NCBI GenBank assembly: GCA_029990175.1
Contig: JARKIP010000022.1
Coordinates: forward strand, 22,852,001-22,916,000
From: Petunia secreta
Lineage: Eukaryota; Streptophyta; Magnoliopsida; Solanales; Solanaceae
Direction: 5' to 3'
Length of the DNA: 64,000 bases
The stretch's first letter is position 1, and every line of letters starts with the position of its first letter. Position numbers and translations under genes: made by a program. The notes under the pieces were generated by a model. That model saw only the letters and a list, made by a program, of their open reading frames with translations, made no database searches and was not told the DNA's origin. Of the stretch, positions 8,871-19,115 are shown piece after piece.

Positions 8871-11600
8871 GTCATCACATCGAGCTTTGGCATGCTCAAC
8901 ACTCAAGGTGTGTTCAACATATGGGATGGAGTAAGCAACATAATTCAAGCGGCAACTAACATCGAATACTCCACTCCCCTTCTTGGAAGCACTCTTACAC
9001 ACACCAAGAGTGACTTCCCCTCCTCCCATTCCAACTCCAAGACAATCTTCCTCACTAGCCAAACTCCAAAGGAAGGTCTCCAAAATTGGCCCTTCATCAT
9101 TATAGTCCACACAATGAAGGTTAGGACTACTAGAAGATGGTTTAACACAACCAAAATCAAGACAACTCATCCCACTTGGAGTTCCAAATAATGGATCATC
9201 CATAGAGTCTAACTTTTCAAACCATGGAGGTTCTATTCTATTGCCAATCCTAGTCCGATACAAGTCGCTACCACAAATGAGATCATGTTCACACAATGGA
9301 AATGTAAAAGCATGCACTTCAAATTCATGGTTATCCAAAAACATGGTATCAAGACTAGGTTCTTCACTCTCACCCGAGGAGGCACTGAAAACAATTCGAT
9401 CCATCTCATTCACTATGGACTCCTCAAGGTCACTACAAACCTCACTACAACACATAGGCCCACCATTATCAAGCAATTCATCAAGGGAGAGGATAGGGTA
9501 TTCATTCAACTCATCTTCCCCTTTATCAAATATAGGTGGAGTGTCATAACAAGGATCACAAATAGGGTCAACTACACATCCTTCACTAATGAGAGGTTCA
9601 ATGAAAACCGAGCTCACATCATGATGTGGCTTATCATCCCTCTCAACTAGTGGTTCACAATCACACACAAGTTGACCATTTGACTCTACACTAATTACAA
9701 ACACTTTGTAATCATACAAATCATCAACTAGTGTTGAGTTACCACAAACACTACTATAAGACAAGGAAGTAACATGTTCAAGGGAAGAACTATCACTTAC
9801 CTCTAAGTGGCCATCTTGCTCACTCAATGCATTTGAAATGTCATGGATTGTCTCTTCACCTTGAAGCTCACATTGAAGAGTTTCTTCACCTTGTCTATCC
9901 TTCTTGGGACATGATTGAGGCTCCATTGCTTTGCCTCCAAGAGTACCTACACAAGCATTCACAAGAATAGGAGAAAAAGATAAAGGGTTAAGGTTAGAAT
10001 AAGGGGTGTCCTCACTCTTTTTTCCCTCTTTCTTTTCTCTCATTTTCTTTTCAAGGTTAGGTGTAGATTCGGGTGGTGACATTCCACTCACATCACTCAA
10101 CACATCCTCTCCTTTTTCCACTCGAGGAATGTCACCAGTCACTCCCTTACTCCTCTCAATCTTTTGTCTCTCAAATTCGGGTGAATTGGGACGAGGCCCA
10201 AGAATACCCATAGCCGGAGTAGGTGGACTTTTAACATCAACCCGGAATCTAGGACTAAGAGACTCATCACTTGAGATCACTTTCTTCTTTGTTGGTGAAC
10301 CACTTGGCTTTGGAGCTTGTGGCTTGGGGTTCACCTTGTCGACAATTGTCAACTGTTTTCTTGCACTAGTCCCACCGTTGCTCGTGATTGTAGGACTTCT
10401 TGTTTTCACTCTTTCAACCATAGGATGAGGTTCTTGCTCCTTTTCCCTTTGCATAGACCTAGGAGGTACACTAGGAGGTGACTTGATCTTTACCCCAATA
10501 GGCTCAAAGTCATAAATCTTTGGGCCTTGGCCGAGGTAATACTTATCATTCACATTACTATATCGCACCTTCTTGCTTTGCAACCATGACTCACCTAACC
10601 ACACATGACAATGTTGCATGGGGTACACATGACACCACATATAACCCCAATAACCTCCATGAGATATGCACACCCGAGCTTGCTTGGAAACCCACACTCC
10701 GTAGTAGTCATAAGGATACTCCAAGGCATAGCAAGGTAGCCTTAGCTCATCAACCACCGAGGTACTAATGCAATTGGTATCGGTGTTACCAATCTTGAGC
10801 AAGTACCCTCCAATACCTTCCACCTCAACAAGAAACCTCCTTAGACCCAAGTGTAGTATAGGATCTTCCAAGTAAGATCTTGGAACTTCATGATATCCAT
10901 CACTATCAACTTGGATCTTCCTCAATCCTCCTCTCCTAGCAACACCACTAGGATAACCTCCACTTCCCGTCACTCTTCCAACATTAGAAGCGTTGTTGAA
11001 AGTCGGGGAAGGAGTACCACTATGGAACCCATAATTGCTTCTCGCCCTGGTTCCATAGCCCATAGCACCACTCCTACCACCACTACTAGAGCGATGCACC
11101 CCCGTAACGGCAAGAGCAATACCATTTCTCCTTTCACCCTTCACATGGGAACTAGAAGATGCAAACCTCCCATTTCCCATGGAACAACCACCACCACCTC
11201 CCATACTAATGGAAGGTCCTCTACCACTCTCTTGCACACCACAAGCAACATCAAGAGAAGATGCATATGCATAATCCGCATAATCAACCTCATCATCAAT
11301 TCTCTCTACGTCACTACCATCATGTTCAAATTCATCACAAGAAGAGTAAGTAGGATCATCATACCTTGAAGCATCACTATCTTCATATTCTTGACTTGGA
11401 GCATAAGATTCTTCACATTCATCTTCGAAAACCCCATAGTCTTCTTCATCTTCATAATCAACATAGTGACCCGCTTCATCATCATAGGAGCCGTGGTTCC
11501 CTGAATCGTCATAGCAATACCCATCATCACCATCATAGGAACCATAGTCTCCATCATCTCCGCATGAGTCATACCCTCCACAATCGTCATCCGATGCCAT
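8403..11600 (-). CDS. E1 protein with degenerate retropepsin-like segment
   Basis: One intact frame of 1,065 codons fills the element. Residues 1-115 are an acidic Asp/Tyr/Gly-rich low-complexity tract. Residues 256-346 resemble the Ty3 aspartic protease: NCISTSVVDELRLP, then ISHGGYWGYMWCHVYPM, then WLGESWL and a KVRY strand, in the usual order. The catalytic D-S/T-G is replaced by G-N-T, so protease activity is not expected. A Ser/Pro/Lys-rich linker follows (SPTKKK, EKKMREKKEG). Then comes a long acidic part with YDTPPIFDKGEDEL, and a duplicated C-terminal module. There is no zinc knuckle, RT, RNase H or integrase. The ATG at 11600 is chosen because it matches the position of the E2 start. 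The function is unknown. A nucleocapsid-like or regulatory role is inference, and so is selection to stay open. Confidence 0.8.
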   Translation of the reverse strand: MASDDDCGGYDSCGDDGDYGSYDGDDGYCYDDSGNHGSYDDEAGHYVDYEDEEDYGVFEDECEESYAPSQEYEDSDASRYDDPTYSSCDEFEHDGSDVERIDDEVDYADYAYASSLDVACGVQESGRGPSISMGGGGGCSMGNGRFASSSSHVKGERRNGIALAVTGVHRSSSGGRSGAMGYGTRARSNYGFHSGTPSPTFNNASNVGRVTGSGGYPSGVARRGGLRKIQVDSDGYHEVPRSYLEDPILHLGLRRFLVEVEGIGGYLLKIGNTDTNCISTSVVDELRLPCYALEYPYDYYGVWVSKQARVCISHGGYWGYMWCHVYPMQHCHVWLGESWLQSKKVRYSNVNDKYYLGQGPKIYDFEPIGVKIKSPPSVPPRSMQREKEQEPHPMVERVKTRSPTITSNGGTSARKQLTIVDKVNPKPQAPKPSGSPTKKKVISSDESLSPRFRVDVKSPPTPAMGILGPRPNSPEFERQKIERSKGVTGDIPRVEKGEDVLSDVSGMSPPESTPNLEKKMREKKEGKKSEDTPYSNLNPLSFSPILVNACVGTLGGKAMEPQSCPKKDRQGEETLQCELQGEETIHDISNALSEQDGHLEVSDSSSLEHVTSLSYSSVCGNSTLVDDLYDYKVFVISVESNGQLVCDCEPLVERDDKPHHDVSSVFIEPLISEGCVVDPICDPCYDTPPIFDKGEDELNEYPILSLDELLDNGGPMCCSEVCSDLEESIVNEMDRIVFSASSGESEEPSLDTMFLDNHEFEVHAFTFPLCEHDLICGSDLYRTRIGNRIEPPWFEKLDSMDDPLFGTPSGMSCLDFGCVKPSSSSPNLHCVDYNDEGPILETFLWSLASEEDCLGVGMGGGEVTLGVCKSASKKGSGVFDVSCRLNYVAYSIPYVEHTLSVEHAKARCDDHKLGGHKELSCLILHVLYHIDLFACYGSEYLSLLSRELVISFGNISFLISIDAWLYHKSVIFTSLVLTLVGLSYSCSGKFWCVLIGLRDHRNFNGLILHILYPIDLLDESCIECTHWGSQVLVVFFGNMCFIIVIDAWLYHKSVFSHTFDTNLLL

Positions 11601-12057
11601 AGTTGTAACCAAAGAGTTAAGGACCTCACAAGTTCACTCCCTCACGTGTATCACTCAAGAGATGTCACTCAATTTTCTTTCCTCTCGTGTATACACTCAA
11701 GGTCGTTGGCTTTTATGACCTCACTCTATTGTTCTCACCACTCAAGCCTTTTTCCACTCAAGACCTTCTTGTCTCTTAGTAATCACAATGGCAAGACCAA
11801 TCAACTAATGCACCCAAGTAACGGTTCGGAATGGAGTTAATGCGACTCGATGAACGGAAGCGAGTTTAGTGCGCACTTGAAGCAAGCAAATTCTACGACT
11901 TTACGTAAAGACTTCAAGACACACAACACCCTAAGGAATCAAAGATTAGTGTTAATAAAGTAGGACTAATACCTTAGAAACACTAACCAAGAGGTACGGA
12001 AGCAAACGGATCACAAAAAGACACGAAACGAAGCCAAACGGAGGCCTCCCAGGAGTA

Positions 12058-12154
12058 GGCGGTCCGCCTCTGTAAAGTGGGCGCCCCGCCTACTCAAAAT
12101 CCAGAGAGTAGCATGAAAAGAGGCGGTCCACCTCTTAGGAGTAGGCGGTCCGCC
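12058..12154 (-). repeat. Palindrome cluster in the E1 leader
   Basis: Within the 1-kb leader between primer site and ORF, exact GGCGGTCCGCC palindromes lie at 12058 and 12144, with a one-base variant near 12122 and a GGCGCCCCGCC relative between. They repeat the motif found in the LTR. Confidence 0.85.
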
Positions 12155-12635
12155 TACTGGGCTTCTCAGCACGGTCCGAAAACGGGTTTTTGGCCCTTTT
12201 GCACCCAAATTTCGATGTTCCAAGGTGTTTTTTTCCAATCCGAAGGTACCCAATGGTGTTTTCAACTACTCCAATCAATCCCCAATGATTTATAACAACA
12301 CCCAATCCATAACGAATCCAAATCAAGAAATTTCAATCAAATTCAAGGGTTTTTCAATTTTGGGGTTTTTGATTTTTTTTCAACTTTTGATTCTCAACAC
12401 CAAATCATATAACAAGGGTACCAAATTAACGGGTAATCATCATAGATCAATCCCCGATATCAAACACCAAAGGAATCATCAAATCCAATCAACAATAAGA
12501 ATTTTTTTGTAATTTTCACTTTTTTTTTCAATTTTTTTTGTTTTTCTTCTTTTCTTCAAGAACAAGAACAATAACAATAAAGTAAAGATAGGATGAACAA
12601 GGAACGTGGATTCGTAAGAATGAAACCCGAGCCTT

Positions 12636-12647
12636 GCTCTGATACCA
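12636..12647 (-). promoter_or_regulatory. E1 primer-binding site
   Basis: On the minus strand TGGTATCAGAGC follows the 5' LTR after two bases. It is complementary to the 3' end of initiator methionine tRNA, the usual primer for plant LTR elements. Confidence 0.9.
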
Positions 12648-12649
12648 AC

Positions 12650-13440
12650 TGATAAGACCCAAATATGCGGAAGCAAATAGCAAGGATGCGGAAGCAACAA
12701 TCATAAGATAACAAGAAATAGGGAAGGGGAAGAACAGAAAGTAGAAGAAAAGAATGAATCAAACTAAACACATAGATTGATTCAAAAGGGAGAAGAGACT
12801 TGAACCATTAAATGGGACTCACACTAGCGGTGATCCACCATGGATTCAACGTAAGAGATACATGAAGTCAACACTTCAACAAGAATGGCCAAGCCTATTC
12901 TATCTTCTCAATTCTATCTTCAAAACTAGCTTTCTCAAATAAATGACTAAGTGTGGTATTTATAGGTTCACCACACTTCTAAATAAAATGTCTAAATAGC
13001 CCCTAAGTCTAGTCAAAACAATACATGTCACTTAGGGCTATAGTTGGAATTACACTCAAAATAAGTAGGAAACCCGGATAGGCCTTCAGCACACTAGGCG
13101 CCCCGCCTGAATAGTAGGCGCCCAGAGTAGGCGCCCAGCCTGGAAAAATGGGCGGTCCGCCTCTGCAGTAGGCGGCCAGAGATCCTGAGAGGTGTAGTCA
13201 ACTAGGCGGTCCGCCTAGTCCAATGGGCGGTCCGCCTCCTTCCTGGGAGACTTGGAAACGGCTCAAAATGGACTCTAAGTGTTCCTCCTTGGTCCGTAGC
13301 CGGTCCTCCCTCATTGGCGCTCAAGTCCATGACTCCAAATCACTCTCGAACCCTCCTCCGGTGCCCTTGCCTTGTATCCTTTGTGCTCTCATGCTTGGCT
13401 CTTGATGGTTGGCGCTTTGGCTCCAATTTGGATCTTATCA
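12650..13440 (-). repeat. E1 5' LTR (791 bp)
   Basis: It is the upstream LTR in element orientation, with TATA box at 12957-12967 and the same palindrome cluster at 13095-13235. It differs from the 3' LTR by a one-base indel and about four substitutions. Confidence 0.9.
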
Positions 13441-13445
13441 AATTC

Positions 13446-13490
13446 CGTGAGGATATGAATCTTATTAAGCATATGCTTCGAGGTAATTAA
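13446..13490 (+). pseudogene. Severed 3' end of the coiled-coil gene
   Basis: Just after the TSD the frame of the 7339 ORF continues for 14 codons (REDMNLIKHMLRGN) to TAA. It is the tail cut off by E1. Confidence 0.6.
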
Positions 13491-13853
13491 GTTGAACTCA
13501 AGATTGACCCCCAGAACTATCCTTCACCAGCACGTCCTCCAGTGGCACACATGCATGTGAAATCATGAAGAAATAATCTCCCTTTAAGTATAGTCATTTA
13601 AGAAAAAATTTCTGTTTGTTCTGAATGTCGTGTTTTGAAGTGTTGTCCTTTAGCAGAGGTACAATTTATGCATGTTATGAATATTTATGAATATTATTTT
13701 GCATTAGTCTGAACATCCCGTTTGCAGTATTAGAACATCCGTATGATGATCAATTTGAATTATATACGACAAAAATACTAGACTGTTGGAACGCCATTGA
13801 TAAATGCTCGAAACATTAAAAAGTTAAACGTTCAAATATATAAATAATTGGTA
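13491..13853. other. 3' flank of the coiled-coil gene
   Basis: It presumably holds the 3' UTR of the interrupted gene. Nothing else is recognised. Confidence 0.4.
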
Positions 13854-14042
13854 TCAAATAAACCTAGCTACTATGAAACCAAAAAAAACAGCCCAAGACA
13901 ATAAGAAATACATCTTCCACCGATGCAATTTAGCCTCTAACTTACTAATCTTCAATAAATTAGTAGCATTACAAGCCCCTAATTTGTCCACTTCCTTCAC
14001 CAAATTGGCCCTTTCTTCACAAACTTCGTCCAGTGAAATTAA
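13854..14042 (-). CDS. Terminal exon: coiled coil plus membrane anchor
   Basis: After a CCTAG acceptor on the minus strand, 62 codons are open to TGA at 13854. They encode a heptad-rich stretch (EERANLVKEVDKL, LKISKLEAKLHRWK) followed by a hydrophobic segment (MYFLLSWAVFFGFIVA) and two or three residues. This is the layout of a tail-anchored membrane protein. No upstream exon could be identified, so it may be a last exon or an orphan fragment. No family is recognised. Confidence 0.4.
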   Translation of the reverse strand, partial: LISLDEVCEERANLVKEVDKLGACNATNLLKISKLEAKLHRWKMYFLLSWAVFFGFIVARFI

Positions 14043-15522
14043 CTAGGCTGGTTCCGATAATCTTTCAAGAATCGATCTGTCAAATGTTGACGCTTCAGTG
14101 GTGGTTGATGCCATTAGTATACTGTGGAATGATATTGCATTCTATGTTTCGCAGGATATGCAGGAATCTAACCTGTCATCGCTTGCCATCACCCGCATAC
14201 CAATGGAAAGAAGAAAGGGTCGTCAGAAGAGATTCCTTTCCTGAATACTCCACATCAAAGAATTGGTCAAGTGCAATAGCCACTGTACATCCTTTTCAGG
14301 TTTTCAACTTAGAGATGGGCGTGACCTTTAGCAATCTTGGATGCATGTTTTGAGATTCGGCTGCAATGATAAAACCCAAGAAAAGCTATCCTCATATGGA
14401 TAGGGAAGGACGCAATATATTCCCTCGTTCTGGAGGTAGAGTGTAACAAAATCTGTCCATAGGATTGGTATACATTGAATATGTAGATAAGTATGCAACT
14501 TGAGGTGCAGAGGAACGCATTGAAAGGGTAATTCAGTGGTATACTGTAAGCAGCCTTTAGGTATAGGGGTCAGTTCATGCGCAATGAAGGCCTGGCATAT
14601 CATTACAACTCACTTATTCTTATATGAAGAAGTGCAAGGACCATCTGATAAAGTAGTTCGTACATTTCATTAGTTACGATAAAAGAAAATAAATAAAACG
14701 TTTATTTTTCATATATGAATTGTGGAAAGACTATTAAAAAAGGTCGCCTGCATACATTTAGCTTGGGTAATTTATTGCACATATTTCGTTCAGCTAGCTT
14801 TTCTTTGTTACATATTAAGCGAAAATGGCCACCTTTTCTGTTTAGTGCCAACTTCTATAAAAAGAATAAAGTTAGTAAATCAAATATTTTATATAAAATT
14901 GAGATGGAGTATTATACACATTCATATGATCATATGATACCCGAAATATTTTGTGTCCCTAAGATATGGCTAACAACTAATGCTTCAAATTAATTATGGA
15001 TTTATTTCGTTAGTTCTTCCTTCCAAATCTTTATGTATCGACTTACAAATAAACCACATAAACCACAGGCCAAATAAAGCATTAGATTACAAGGTGAGAC
15101 ACTAATCCATTCCGAACGTTAAGTTAATCTCCAACACTTAAACAATAGTAGTTTGAAATTTTTTGTAAAAGTATAACCAAAATTATTGCTTTACAAATTT
15201 GGTTTTTTCAACATTAATTTGAAATCGGTCAAAGGGATTGAACTTCTCTCCATAAGGATTGAAGTTCAGTCCATAGAAATTCAATATGAGAATGTGAAAA
15301 ACTTCTACCTTATGGTTCAAATTATTCACATAATACAATAACCAGAATTAAAGGAAATGCAAACATGAACATACATTCCATTACTTAGAAAATATCATTT
15401 CAAAAATAGAAACATCTAATTACTTAAAAACATAGCATCATATACAGACCAACAACATACTGACATTAAGAACAGACCATCAGGGCATTTAACCTCCTAC
15501 AACTAATAATTCAACCGCTACA
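14043..15522. other. Intergenic region with weak coding traces
   Basis: On the plus strand, 14043-14250 is open for about 60 codons after an AG and ends in a basic tail (MERRKGRQKR), but has no clear start or partner exon. Around 14820-14900 is the PPFLFSANF match to the duplicated exon at 2940-3490. Otherwise it is AT-rich with no recognised genes. Confidence 0.3.
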
Positions 15523-16026
15523 TTAATCAAATAATAACTGGATCAATAGCAGTTCCTCCACATGGGGGATCGTTGGAACTTCCTTCGTCATCACTTCCTC
15601 ATCATCTCGGCAACAAGAATGACAAGATCCACATGGGGGATCAAAATAACTGGAGTCAAAACTAGAGACATCAAACTTCACAGAGTCAACACTACTGTCA
15701 ACACACGTAAAACTAACATAATCGCTTGTCTTCAGATTATTTTATGTTACAAATTTTACCTACCCCTTGATTAACATATCTCTTCCACCCTTAAGGTTAA
15801 TAACCCATTCCTTCTTATTACACTCTAGAATGGTAGTTTTCACCTCAGGAGGAAGACATCCAGGGATATCAAGTGGAAGAATCTGCGAAAAAACAAATAT
15901 ATACATTAAAATGACAATTAGTTAAAAATTTACTTTAGAGAAAAATATAAAATTTCAAAGGGCAATATAACTACAAAATCTGTGAGGTGAACACATAAAA
16001 GGGTCATCATTCTTGTTGTTCTTCAT
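15523..16026 (-). pseudogene. Second B3-domain (REM-like) pseudogene
   Basis: The main exon (15882-15523) reads in one frame through ILPLDIPGCLPPEV, ILECNKKEWVINLKGG, MLIKG-stop-VKFVT-stop-NNLKTSDYVSF and a Cys-rich tail (FDPPCGSCHSCC) to TAA. That order is a B3 domain: basic strand, W-V core, GW turn, NNL..DYVSF. The stops are TAG at 15760-15762, where a Trp is normal, and TAA at 15742-15744. A likely first exon (16026-15934, start MKNNKNDDPF) joins in phase 0 but has a TGA at 15955-15957. Its intron would be only 51 bases, short for plants, so that exon is tentative. B3 by motif; REM is inference. Confidence 0.62.
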
Positions 16027-16212
16027 GGCCAAAATGAGGGGTAGAAGAAAATTACAGAGAATACAGAAGGAAGAAGAGCAGACAACATTTAGGGTTGTGG
16101 CTAAAAGAAAATGAAAAAGAAAAGAAATATTTTAGGGTTAAAAAGAGGAGAATATCGTGGGACCCGGATTAAAAATAGAAGATTTCGCACTATCAAGTAG
16201 TAGTATAACATA

Positions 16213-16566
16213 ATGATCAAGGATAATTTTCAAAAATTGGTGCTTAATGACCAATTTATGTTGTTCGAATTAAAGCTAATTTGAAATTTGTCATATCGAT
16301 ATATCTTAGTTAGTACTAATACATTTATTAGATACGTTACTAATCAGTGGATCGTCTTCAGCTATCAGTGTACCATATGATCAAGAAGCTCATATGATCA
16401 GGGATACTTTTTCAAAATTGGTGATCAATGACCAATTTATGTTGTTCAAATTAAAGCTAATTTGAAATTTGTCATATCATTATAGCATAGTTAGTACAAA
16501 TACATTGACACGAGACGTTACTGTTCAGTGGATCGTCTTCAGTTATCATGTACAATATGATCAAGT
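16213..16566. repeat. 181-bp diverged tandem duplication
   Basis: The block GACCAATTTATGTTGTTC and its flanks occur near 16250 and again 181 bases later, each followed by GTGGATCGTCTTCAG and ending ATATGATCAAG. No coding content. Confidence 0.8.
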
Positions 16567-17036
16567 ATAAATCAAATTGACTTATTTAATTTTTCAGGGG
16601 TGCCAAATGTTCATTTTCGCTGTTACTTCTTTAACCCTCATGAAAAGATTGTCTAAAAAAAAAAAATAGACGATCAAATTTTTTTTGGGCTGAAAGTACG
16701 TTGTATATTTGATCAAAGATTCAGCTTGACTAATTAACATCAACATGGCATGACAAAAGTAATTGCACCAATGATCAAAATTTACAAGGTAAGAGATCCA
16801 TTCTATATAGCGAAAGGAAACCAAAAGATATATCAAAGAGGAGTAACATCCTATTTTATTTTACCGAATCTTTTTTCTTTTATGCAAACCTTGTTCAGTG
16901 AAAACCCTAAACTGCACCTCGTACTTCTAAATGGTGCGACTTTCAACATACTCTAATTAAAGAGTCACACGCACTAATTCTTTCCTTTATATCAAGAGAG
17001 TCGGTTCATTCTTAATATTTCTGAAATTTTCTCCAA
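16567..17036. other. Unassigned AT-rich sequence
   Basis: Nothing recognised. Confidence 0.35.
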
Positions 17037-17450
17037 TCAACTTCTTAACAGAAAGATCGATCCGAAACGATAATACCAATTCTGAGTACTTTCCACGCGA
17101 TACATATGTTGTTTGTCCTGCGGCTTATGCAAGAAAACCGGCAACAAAATGCTCCAAGGCCTCCTTTCAAACAACATGATCAAGAAGCAACTCTCCCTTG
17201 GATGCACCACTTTTCCAACGGATAAACATGGTAAAGGTGTTGGCTCGTGGTGATTCTTTTGGGCAAAGAGCGTATGGGAGAGCACCCGTAGGATGCAGGA
17301 TATAGAAAATAAAAATGAATTAACAAAAACATAGATCATCAGATAACAAATGAGTTCTTCATCATCATAGAGTTTAAATTTCATCCTCCGGAATGTGGAT
17401 TGAACTAGTTCATCAGAAGCGAGCATGAAAGTACAAGACATCAACAACAT
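17037..17450 (-). pseudogene. YDDEELICYL-type fragment, possibly NAC-like
   Basis: The minus-strand frame holds FRRMKFKLYDDEELICYLMI and later PWSILLPVFLHK with QNW. The DEELICYL block resembles the start of a NAC domain, and PW..xxFLxK...W resembles its second part. The rest does not fit, so this is a weak guess. The same start block recurs near 5640-5690 and, with a stop, near 18836-18900. They are probably decayed copies of one gene. Confidence 0.25.
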
Positions 17451-19060
17451 ACTAAATTAAGGGAATGTCTCAAATAAAATGTGTAAAAATCGAGGCTGAA
17501 GTTTGAATATTTTTGTAGGGCAGCTTGTCTGATCCATTAACAATGGGAGTATTCCCTTATAAGAGGAATTTTGGATGTTTCTGAGTGAAAATTTGAAATA
17601 AACATATACTGAGAAAGCTCTTTTATAGCCACAAGAGAGAAGGTAATAGGGCATGGGCAGGGTTGCCAAGTGATTCGGCGAAATGAAATTATCAAAGCAG
17701 TAACAATAAAGGTAGGGAAAATCGATGGAAACTAATCAAAATATGACGCGTGGAATTCTGGAATAAACAAGGCGTCTTAATTTGATCCACATGATTGCGA
17801 GCTTCATGAAGCGGTGAGGTAACATTTCACATTTTCACATTATTTTAAACCATTAATCTATCTATCTGCTATACTATACTAGTATTATAAAAGCACGAAG
17901 CTTTAGTGAAATGTCATCCAACTTTTTTACCCTTTGTAAGTTGTTTTAAGTTGGATAAAATCGTAATTTTTGTTATATTTTAAAAACTTCATTAAAGATA
18001 AGTTCCCGTTAAATAAAAGATACGTACTCTTGAAAACATGAGCTAACTGGAATAAGCATTGATTTTAATACCCAATAAAATTGGTCGTTATATTCAAAAG
18101 ATAGTTACTAATATGGATTTGCATCTGATCATTTCAAATACCAAAAGGTTCCAAATTAGCTTTTTGAATACCATGTCCTACTACCGTTGAAGTTGTAAAT
18201 CATATCAATTTCGGGAACAAGAAAACTTATTCATGATTCCTTCATGTGAAAGTAAAAGTCAACCTTCGCAACTAAAATTGACTGAATGGATTATATTAGA
18301 TGAATATTACAAATTCAATTATATGCTACATAACATATGAAAATGATAAACAACATATCTTCACCATCCGAGTTAGATGTTCAAATCTGCTTTGCGATTT
18401 TAAGAACTTATCTTTACATCGTGGAGAATCCCTCTTCAAAAGAAACTGTTTCCATCTATTGTAGTGCATATCATAGGAAATCTTTGGCATTCTAGTGGAT
18501 GATATGGTCAAGGAAGTTACTCCAACATCAGTTTTCAGACCATGGTGTGTCAGTTTCTCCATCTCAGGGGATTCATACTCAGAAAAACTCTATTTCTCCA
18601 TTTTAGAGGATTCCCTTAAATAATACTTTAATTGACTTTCAAGTGAAGGATATTAAACATTCTAGAATATTAATTTTATGGAAATATTTTATTCATGGAG
18701 ATACCTCCATTAGATTTGCCTAGAGTCTGCTGGGAAGAGATACATCACAGCAAAGCTACTGGCCACCCAAAATGACACAACAGTTGGACAGACAAGCTGA
18801 AATGTTGAAATCATATGCAAAATCGAAATTGTGTATTCAGATAACAAATGAGTTCTTCATCACCTTAGGGTGAATATTTCACCTTCCGCTATGTGGACAG
18901 AACTAGTGCTTGAATAAAGTGTTTGTATCTATTCTTCAAAAAAAAAAAAAAAAAATATACAGGTTCAATATAAAAAGAAATAACATTTCCTTAGGTCACA
19001 CACACATAGTTCAAGTTAGATAGTATGATAGTGAATGTGATAGAAGGATATATCAAGGGA

Positions 19061-19066
<6 letters not shown>
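17451..19066. other. Intergenic; decayed repeats
   Basis: Around 17868-17910 the sequence CTATACTATACTAGTATTAT followed by AAAAGCACGAAGC looks like the 5' end of Helitron-type repeats, but no 3' end was found. The 18836-18900 block is the third YDDEELICYL copy. A poly-A tract is at 18940. Confidence 0.3.

Positions 19067-19111
<45 letters not shown>
19067..19111. repeat. (AT)n microsatellite
   Basis: About 45 bases of AT dinucleotides. Confidence 0.95.

Positions 19112-19115
<4 letters not shown>

Larger units (their letters stand above)
7531..13440 (-). mobile_element. E1: ORF-bearing LTR retrotransposon without RT
   Basis: The two LTRs (7531-8320 and 12650-13440) have 8-bp inverted ends TGATAAGA/TCTTATCA. 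The exact TSD AATTC flanks the element (7526-7530 and 13441-13445). On the minus strand the order is 5' LTR, Met-type primer site, leader, a single long ORF, polypurine tract, 3' LTR. I found about five differences between the LTRs over 790 bases, so insertion is recent. No reverse transcriptase, RNase H or integrase motif is present, so it must borrow machinery from an autonomous Ty3 relative. It shares its ORF and LTR start with E2 at 40730-46546. Confidence 0.9.

Noticed and set aside
8853..11602. Several plus-strand ORFs of 80-160 codons
   Set aside because: Antisense shadows of the E1 protein gene.
17868..17910. Helitron 5' end
   Set aside because: Only the start resembles such elements; no CTRR end or hairpin could be placed, so no element is called.
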